46,898 nucleotides of DNA from NCBI RefSeq assembly GCF_001565895.1, contig NZ_LSNE01000009.1, positions 383,380-430,277 on the forward strand, in the 5' to 3' direction. Below the pieces are notes generated by a model that saw only the letters and a program-made list of their open reading frames with translations, had not been told where the DNA came from and ran no database searches. How positions within the stretch are numbered: the stretch's first letter is position 1; each line of letters opens with the position of its first letter. The position numbers and the translations under genes were made by a program. The DNA comes from Paraglaciecola hydrolytica (GTDB lineage Bacteria > Pseudomonadota > Gammaproteobacteria > Enterobacterales > Alteromonadaceae). Of this stretch, positions 41,369-46,898 are shown in pieces.

Positions 41369-41800
41369 ATGGCATTAAAAGGTATCAACGCCTATAAAAA
41401 AGGCAATTTAAAAGAAGATATTGCTCAAGCTGATCCGCATAAACTCACTTTGATGTTGATGCAGGGGTCTTTGGATCGCATGGCCTATGCCAAAGGTTGT
41501 ATGGAGCGTAAGGATTATGCCGGTAAAGCTGAGCATGTATCTCGCGCGACTGCGATCGTGATGAATTTACGTGATACTTTAGATATGCAATCAGGTTCGG
41601 ACGTTTCAGAGAAATTGTATTCTTTGTACGATTACATGATCCAACGCCTGATTGACGCTAACGTACAGAATAACTTGAAGATAATGGATGAAGTGATTAA
41701 CCTGTTGTTACCAATCAAAACAGCCTGGTCACAAATTCCTGAGTCTGCAAAACAAGAGGCTTACGAACTGCAAAGGCAAAAAAGACAAGCTGCCGTTTGA
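41369..41800 (+). CDS. fliS: Flagellin export chaperone FliS
   Basis: A 143-residue helical protein with FliS hallmarks: GINAYKKGNLKEDIAQADPHKLTLMLMQGSLDRMAYAKG at the start and YDYMIQRLIDANVQNNLKIMDEVINLLLPIKTAWSQIP toward the end. Binds the flagellin C-terminus in the cytosol. Its stop TGA lies inside the start TTG region of the next gene. Confidence 0.96.
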   Translation: MALKGINAYKKGNLKEDIAQADPHKLTLMLMQGSLDRMAYAKGCMERKDYAGKAEHVSRATAIVMNLRDTLDMQSGSDVSEKLYSLYDYMIQRLIDANVQNNLKIMDEVINLLLPIKTAWSQIPESAKQEAYELQRQKRQAAV

Positions 41801-42105
41801 AGAACCTAACTTTAGATCATGCATTAACTCCTCCTCAATTAAAACAGCTCAATCAAACTTTGCTTGAGCTTCTTGCTAACGACTCACCCGATGAAAATGA
41901 ATTTCTCAGATTAGTCACCCTGCGTGACGACATTATTCAGTCCTATCTACAAGAATGTGACGAAGAAATGCGAAAATCCTTTGCTCAAGCCGAATTGCAA
42001 GTTAATGGCGCGTTAGTTGCTTATGCAAATACATTATTTAAAGCTTCATTAAAAGAGCTGAGTAGCTTAATACGTGGGCGTAAAGCGGTTAAAAAATACA
42101 TCTAA
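41797..42105 (+). CDS. FliT-like flagellar chaperone
   Basis: A 102-residue helical protein read from TTG 41797, overlapping the fliS stop by 4 bp; no better start is visible. Sequence pattern (LKQLNQTLLELLANDSPDENEFLRLVTLRDDIIQSYLQE) and position after fliS match FliT-type proteins, which chaperone FliD and regulate flagellar genes. Similarity to E. coli FliT is low, so the assignment rests partly on context. It lies 3 bp before the Maf gene. Confidence 0.65.
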   Translation: MKNLTLDHALTPPQLKQLNQTLLELLANDSPDENEFLRLVTLRDDIIQSYLQECDEEMRKSFAQAELQVNGALVAYANTLFKASLKELSSLIRGRKAVKKYI

Positions 42106-42108
42106 GCT

Positions 42109-45100
42109 ATGCTAAAAAATATCAAATTGCATATTGAGCAGGACGAGCTACTGCAAGATTCCCTAGAAGCGAAGCTGGCTCAACATATCACCCACACAAA
42201 ACATCAAAATATTAATGCCTTTCAACGACATATCCCTTCTTTAGTGGCAATTATTGACAGTGCCCAAAGTCAGAATATTTCACTTATTTGTAATAAGTTT
42301 GAAAAATTTAATATCGTCGATTATGGATTGGGGCGAGTGCTTTACGGTTTTGATCCTGAAACTGAAATACGTCAGCAATTTGACTATTTCAGCCACCATG
42401 CTCCCTTTGTCGATTTTACTGGCGCCCCTAAAGTTCACACTACAGAACGTGATAATAATACACTCGAGGCTTTACCTAGTTATCAACATCATATGGCTTA
42501 TCAGGCCTTACCCAAAAGTGTGGACTTGCTGGTGGTGTTGGGCTTGGGATTAGGTCATCACATTAAGTTGTTGATTGAAAGCTGCCAGATTAAACACCTC
42601 ATTATTTACGAGCCTGAATTACAGTATTTTTCATGTTCGGTGCTTGTTACTCCATGGTTTGAAATTTTAGCCTCGGCAAAAGAAAAAGGCACTTCGCTTT
42701 ATTTTCAATTAGAAAAAGATGGCCGAGATCTCGTCGCTGACATATCTGAATTGCGTGAACATAACCAAGATGTTGCTGGCTTTTATCTTTATCAGCACTA
42801 CCATGCGCCGGTGTTTAATTCCTTGGTGAAAGCTTGCAAAAACAATAGTTGGTCAACGATTTATGATAAGGGTTTATCGTTTTCACTACAGGAATCAAAT
42901 GATGAATATTGCCCCTTGTGGACACCTCCTGCTGAATTAACAAGTTATCAAGATGTTTCGCCAGAAGACTCACAGTTTCAGCACAACTTGCACGCTTTTA
43001 AACATTATTTTCCAGATATTTATCAAGAGTTTAAGGATTATAAACCAAAAAATTGGTTGCCAGTAAAAACCGCAGGACAACAAATTAATCTACTTAAAAT
43101 GGATAGTTTGGCAAGCTGGTATGGTTCACATCCTGAAGAAGATTGTTTGTTAAATTTTAGCAATTACACCAAGCAACCTAACAAAGATGGTTTGGTACTG
43201 GGCTATTCTGGGCAAAAGTTACGGCACTATTTGCACTATGAATTTGTCCGTGAAGCAGAAGTTTTACTGGATGAAATAGAAGAAGAGCAAGCTGAACTAC
43301 CCTCCAACATCAAATCGATGATTTTGTTTGGGCTGGGTGTTGGTTATCAACTGGAGCATTTGATCAAACAACATCAGGTTGAAAAACTGTTTTTATGTGA
43401 ACCCAATCGTGATTTTTTCTATGCCTCGTTGTTTGCTATTGATTGGGCCGGCATATTAAGCACTATCGATGAGCAAAAAGGCCGTTTGTACATCAATATC
43501 GGCGATGATGGTACTAACCTGTTCCGTGATTTATTACATCAGTTTTATGCCATTGGCCCTTATATTCTTAGCCACACTTACTTTTATCAAAGCTACTATA
43601 ATTCATCCTTAAACAAGGCGATTGGCCAGTTACGTGAGCAGTTGCAGGTGGTTATTTCCATGGGTGAATACTTTGACCACGCCCGTTATGGTATAGCCCA
43701 TTCGAGCCAGGCGCTGCTACGTGAATACCCACATATGGTTAGAAATCCGCAGACTCAGCTGGATTATGAACATAAAGAAACGCCAATCTTTTTTGTAGGC
43801 AATGGCCCCTCACTTGATGCAGGTGCGCTTGAGCATATTAAAGAGTGGCAGGATAAAGCCATTATTGTGTCTTGTGGGACCTCGTTGCAGGTCTTAAAAA
43901 AGAACGGTATTACCCCCGATTTTCATGCCGAGATTGAACAAAACCGTTCTACTTTTGACTGGGCTGCGCGTATTGGCGATTTTGAATATCTGAAATCGGT
44001 GAGTTTAATTTCTTGTAATGGCATTCATCCCGATACTTGTGATTTGTACAAAGAGGTTTTTGTAGCCTTTAAAGAAGGGGAATCATCCACGGTTTCTACC
44101 TTGCGAGTTATAGGTGAAAAGCATTATGAGTCGCTCAGGTTTGCATTTCCCACAGTCACTAACTTTGCCTTGAATTTTTTTCTTAAACTGGGATTTAAGC
44201 AAATTTATTTGCTGGGGGTAGACTTAGGTTTTATTAACAACAAAAATCATCACTCAACCCAGTCAGGTTATTATAACGAGCAGGGTGAACCTCTGTATGA
44301 CTATGCGGCGCGCAATAATACTTCCTTAGTAGTGCCAGGCAATTTCAGGCCCACCGTATTTACCAAACACGAGTTTAAAATTGCTAAAATTGTGATGGAA
44401 CAATCCCTTAAAGAAGCAAAAGTGGAGTGTTACAACACCAGTAACGGCGCCAGAATTATTGGTTCAAACCCCTTACAATTAGACCAGATTTTATTGCTTA
44501 CCTCGGCTTCGCAAAAAGTCGAGTGTTTAAGTGTGATGAAGTCAAATTGTTTTAGAGTACTTAAACAAGAGAAGTTTGTTGAAAGATACGCTCTTACCTA
44601 CAGTGCAGATGCCTTACATGAAGAGTTTGCAGCATTTAAATCACTGATATCTCAACCGATTGAGAGCCTCAAAGAGGCCGAAGAGCTAGTCGAGAATCAA
44701 AAACAATTGTTGTTTAAAAGTTATCAGCAAGGGCAGTCACTGTTATTTTACTTTTTGTATGGCACACTAAATTTTGCCAATGCCGCTTTAAACAAAGTAG
44801 CTTATTCACTGCGTGATGAGCACTTTGCGCCAGATAGGTTTAATCGTTTGCGAGAAGTATGGTTAGAATACTTTGCAAAGATAACCCAGCAAGTTGAATT
44901 GCATGGGGAGCAATTTGATACCACCTCATCTTTTGTTACTCAGCGCATGCTTAAATGCTTAAAAAACGTTAAAACCGCCAAGCGAATTCTGGTGCTTAGC
45001 GATTCCGCTATTGTTCCCAATATTTATCATTCAGCAAATAAAACCTGGACAACTGATTTTGCATTCGAGTTTGCCACTAGTTCACAGTTTGTTGCTGACA

Positions 45101-45684
45101 GGCCATTTATTGCCGGCCAGTTTGACTATGTGATTGCTTATATTAATACTGACCTGGAACAACAGTTTAAGTTAGTCGCTGAACAAGTCAGAACGCAGTT
45201 GGGTACTATCCCGTTGTTGTGTATCTGTGAACAGATTATTCCTGTTCAGTTGTTAAGCCATAAACCTGATTTTGTGTGTTTTATGAGTGCGCAGAGCCAG
45301 TTTATGCAGCCGGACAGTGCTTATCAAAACAATGATGTCACACGTGCGGTACTGGCTTTGTTATTTATCCATGATTTCAGCAACTTTGACTTAATCGTAC
45401 CTAAATGCATTATGGACGATAACACCCAACTCCCCATATTGGCTGACGGTGGATATTTGCAAGATTTTCAAACCTTTGGCATTGATATAATGCTAGGTTT
45501 ACTTAAAGCTGATAAAACAATCAACAATGAAATTTTAAAAAATGGTTGCAGACCCGTGCCGCTGGGTAAGGGCTTGAATAAAAAATGGCTGTGTTTAAAA
45601 AATGAATCGCCAGCAACAGTAAAACAACTTAAATTAAAATTACTGGATAGATATCCTTATTTAAGCGAGGGACAAGATGTTTGA
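42109..45684 (+). CDS. Maf-type motility-associated glycosyltransferase, double N-terminal domain
   Basis: A 1191-residue protein. Residues about 530-760 form the MAF_flag10 (DUF115) domain, with GNGPSLDAG (564-572) and LISCNGIHPD. Maf proteins are needed to attach nonulosonic acids (pseudaminic or legionaminic) to flagellin in Campylobacter, Aeromonas and others. The N-terminal half is a tandem pair of similar Rossmann-like modules: GLGLGHHIKLLIESCQIKHLIIYEPE (145-) and GLGVGYQLEHLIKQHQVEKLFLCEPN (408-). The C-terminal about 400 residues are not recognised. Longer than ordinary Maf (600-750). It overlaps pseB by 8 bp, so the transferase and the sugar-nucleotide pathway are translationally linked. 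Confidence 0.92.
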   Translation: MLKNIKLHIEQDELLQDSLEAKLAQHITHTKHQNINAFQRHIPSLVAIIDSAQSQNISLICNKFEKFNIVDYGLGRVLYGFDPETEIRQQFDYFSHHAPFVDFTGAPKVHTTERDNNTLEALPSYQHHMAYQALPKSVDLLVVLGLGLGHHIKLLIESCQIKHLIIYEPELQYFSCSVLVTPWFEILASAKEKGTSLYFQLEKDGRDLVADISELREHNQDVAGFYLYQHYHAPVFNSLVKACKNNSWSTIYDKGLSFSLQESNDEYCPLWTPPAELTSYQDVSPEDSQFQHNLHAFKHYFPDIYQEFKDYKPKNWLPVKTAGQQINLLKMDSLASWYGSHPEEDCLLNFSNYTKQPNKDGLVLGYSGQKLRHYLHYEFVREAEVLLDEIEEEQAELPSNIKSMILFGLGVGYQLEHLIKQHQVEKLFLCEPNRDFFYASLFAIDWAGILSTIDEQKGRLYINIGDDGTNLFRDLLHQFYAIGPYILSHTYFYQSYYNSSLNKAIGQLREQLQVVISMGEYFDHARYGIAHSSQALLREYPHMVRNPQTQLDYEHKETPIFFVGNGPSLDAGALEHIKEWQDKAIIVSCGTSLQVLKKNGITPDFHAEIEQNRSTFDWAARIGDFEYLKSVSLISCNGIHPDTCDLYKEVFVAFKEGESSTVSTLRVIGEKHYESLRFAFPTVTNFALNFFLKLGFKQIYLLGVDLGFINNKNHHSTQSGYYNEQGEPLYDYAARNNTSLVVPGNFRPTVFTKHEFKIAKIVMEQSLKEAKVECYNTSNGARIIGSNPLQLDQILLLTSASQKVECLSVMKSNCFRVLKQEKFVERYALTYSADALHEEFAAFKSLISQPIESLKEAEELVENQKQLLFKSYQQGQSLLFYFLYGTLNFANAALNKVAYSLRDEHFAPDRFNRLREVWLEYFAKITQQVELHGEQFDTTSSFVTQRMLKCLKNVKTAKRILVLSDSAIVPNIYHSANKTWTTDFAFEFATSSQFVADRPFIAGQFDYVIAYINTDLEQQFKLVAEQVRTQLGTIPLLCICEQIIPVQLLSHKPDFVCFMSAQSQFMQPDSAYQNNDVTRAVLALLFIHDFSNFDLIVPKCIMDDNTQLPILADGGYLQDFQTFGIDIMLGLLKADKTINNEILKNGCRPVPLGKGLNKKWLCLKNESPATVKQLKLKLLDRYPYLSEGQDV

Positions 45685-46675
45685 TAATAAATCCGTTTTA
45701 ATTACCGGTGGTACAGGCTCATTTGGTAAGCGTTTTATCGAACATGTGCTTAAAAATTACAAGCCTAAAAAACTCATTGTTTATTCCCGCGATGAACTTA
45801 AACAGTTTGAAATGCAACAGGTCTACAAAGATCCTTGCATGCGTTATTTTATCGGTGATGTAAGGGATAAAGATCGCCTTAAAGGCGCGATGCGTGAAGT
45901 GGATTATGTGGTACATGCCGCCGCCTTAAAACAGGTTCCTGCGGCTGAATATAACCCCAACGAGTGTATCAAAACCAATATTTTTGGTGCCCAAAACGTC
46001 ATTGACGCAGCGATCGAAGCCAATGTGAGTCGGGTTATTGCTTTATCAACCGACAAAGCTGCCAACCCAGTTAATTTGTATGGCGCCACTAAATTGGTAT
46101 CGGATAAATTGTTTGTCGCCGCCAATAACATTTCTGGTGCTAAAGGCCCGCGTTTTGCCGTAGTACGTTATGGTAATGTGGTAGGGTCGCGTGGTTCTGT
46201 GGTGCCTTTTTATCGCCAATTGATGGCGCAAGGTGTCAAAGTTCTACCGGTGACTCATGCAGAAATGACCCGCTTTTGGATCACTCTAGATGACGGCGTA
46301 GACTTTGTTATTAAAAATTTCCAACGCATGCAAGGCGGCGAAATATTTATACCAAAAATTCCGTCGATCCGTATTTTAGATATTGTTGAATCCATGTGTG
46401 GTAGCCGTGAACATGAAATTGTCGGCATACGTCCTGGCGAAAAACTCCATGAAGTTATGGTGCCAGAAGAGATGGCTCATCTTTCTTTAGAATTTTCTGA
46501 TCACTTTGTGATAGCTCCGGCGATTATCTTTTTTGAAAAAAATATCAATTATAAAAAGAATAAGATGGGTGAAGTGGGTAAACCTGTGGCGGATAAATTT
46601 GAATATCATTCGGGCACTAATCCGCATTTTTTAACGGTTGCCGAGCTACAACAACTCGATAAAGATACGCTGTAA
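45677..46675 (+). CDS. pseB: UDP-N-acetylglucosamine 4,6-dehydratase (inverting) PseB
   Basis: A 332-residue SDR-family protein with the NAD(P)-binding GGTGSFGKRF (11-20), the active-site region LSTDKAANPVN (D126, K127) and YGATK (135-139). First enzyme of CMP-pseudaminic acid synthesis: it turns UDP-GlcNAc into UDP-2-acetamido-2,6-dideoxy-beta-L-arabino-hexos-4-ulose. Overlaps the Maf gene by 8 bp and is followed by pseC after 12 bp. Confidence 0.95.
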   Translation: MFDNKSVLITGGTGSFGKRFIEHVLKNYKPKKLIVYSRDELKQFEMQQVYKDPCMRYFIGDVRDKDRLKGAMREVDYVVHAAALKQVPAAEYNPNECIKTNIFGAQNVIDAAIEANVSRVIALSTDKAANPVNLYGATKLVSDKLFVAANNISGAKGPRFAVVRYGNVVGSRGSVVPFYRQLMAQGVKVLPVTHAEMTRFWITLDDGVDFVIKNFQRMQGGEIFIPKIPSIRILDIVESMCGSREHEIVGIRPGEKLHEVMVPEEMAHLSLEFSDHFVIAPAIIFFEKNINYKKNKMGEVGKPVADKFEYHSGTNPHFLTVAELQQLDKDTL

Positions 46676-46687
46676 GAGCGCTTGATT

Positions 46688-46898
46688 ATGATCCCTTATG
46701 GCAAACATACCATCGATGACGCTGATGTTGACAGTGTTATCGATGTATTGCGCAATCAATTTTTAACCCAGGGCACAGTCGTACCTCGTTTTGAACAAGC
46801 CTTGTGTGATTACACTGGCGCCAAACATGCGGTAGCGGTTAACAGTGCCACTTCAGGTTTACATATTGCCTGTTTAGCGGCGGGGGGGGGGGGGGGGG
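46688..46898 (+). CDS. pseC: Start of PseC, UDP-4-keto-sugar aminotransferase (cut by window end)
   Basis: Opens with ATG 46688 (MIPYGKHTIDDADVDSVIDVL, then LTQGTVVPRFEQALCDYTGAKHAVAVNSATSGLHIACLAA), the N-terminus of the DegT/DnrJ/EryC1-type PLP aminotransferase PseC. It makes the 4-amino intermediate of pseudaminic acid synthesis. Only about 65 residues are reliable; the last 17 bases are all G. Confidence 0.9.
   Translation, partial: MIPYGKHTIDDADVDSVIDVLRNQFLTQGTVVPRFEQALCDYTGAKHAVAVNSATSGLHIACLAAGGGGG
46882..46898. other. Run of 17 G at the window end, likely artefact
   Basis: The final 17 bases are G in the middle of the pseC frame, where a normal PseC has a mixed sequence. Long poly-G at a contig end is a known dark-cycle artefact of two-colour Illumina sequencing. 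Confidence 0.8.

Overview
The window looks like a chromosomal segment of a marine gammaproteobacterium of the Alteromonadales (Alteromonas, Paraglaciecola or Glaciecola-like). The reasons are an AT-leaning composition, a polar-flagellum gene order of the Vibrio/Alteromonas type (flgT, flgP, flgN, flgM, flgA, cheV, cheR, flgB to flgL, then several flagellins, flaG, fliD, fliS), a TonB-dependent receptor and a TPR-sulfotransferase. Genus is inference only. The right end is a run of 17 G that looks like a sequencing or assembly edge artefact.

Left part (1-10.9 kb). Six genes run leftwards: gabD, gabT, a MocR/GabR-type regulator, a nitrilase-family amidohydrolase, a TonB-dependent receptor and a truncated TPR-sulfotransferase. 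A divergent LysR regulator sits in front of gabD. The set looks like uptake of an amide- or amine-type compound and its degradation through a GABA-like amino acid and semialdehyde to a dicarboxylate. Two 30-bp sites with identical architecture lie in front of the receptor and the amidohydrolase, and are good candidates for the MocR operator. A DUF445 membrane protein follows.

Middle part (10.9-15.4 kb). This holds a small PA2169-type four-helix protein, the cbpA-cbpM chaperone pair, a VOC/PNPOx-like two-gene operon with two tandem operator-like sites, and a tRNA-Arg(CCT) flanked by an integrase remnant, the scar of an old integration.

Flagellar part (15.4-46.9 kb). flgT, flgN-flgM-flgA (leftward) and flgP, cheV, cheR (rightward) are followed by flgBCDE and flgFGHIJKL. 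Sigma-54-type -24/-12 sites precede flgB and flgF, and a near-perfect sigma-28 site precedes flgM. After flgL come a MITE-like element, a lone predicted beta-propeller gene on the other strand, and four flagellin genes of two classes (1 and 4; 2 and 3). Sigma-28-like sites are visible for flagellins 1, 2 and 4. Then come flaG, fliD, fliS, a fliT-like gene, a very long Maf-type flagellin glycosylation protein, pseB and the start of pseC. The last three point to pseudaminic-acid-type glycosylation of the flagellins, translationally coupled to filament-cap and chaperone genes.

The most unusual signal is in the flagellin intergenic regions. Three stem-loops, each just upstream of a strong terminator, expose a loop (TCTCCTAACG) complementary over 9-11 nt to the ribosome-binding sites of flagellins 1, 2 and 3 but not of flagellin 4. 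They could be 3'-UTR-derived anti-Shine-Dalgarno regulators of flagellin synthesis. Other oddities are an 11-copy perfect heptamer repeat supplying the flgN stop codon, three copies of a GGGGGCAGGCTGCAA-type motif, a possible lost flagellin, and two structured elements that share a core.
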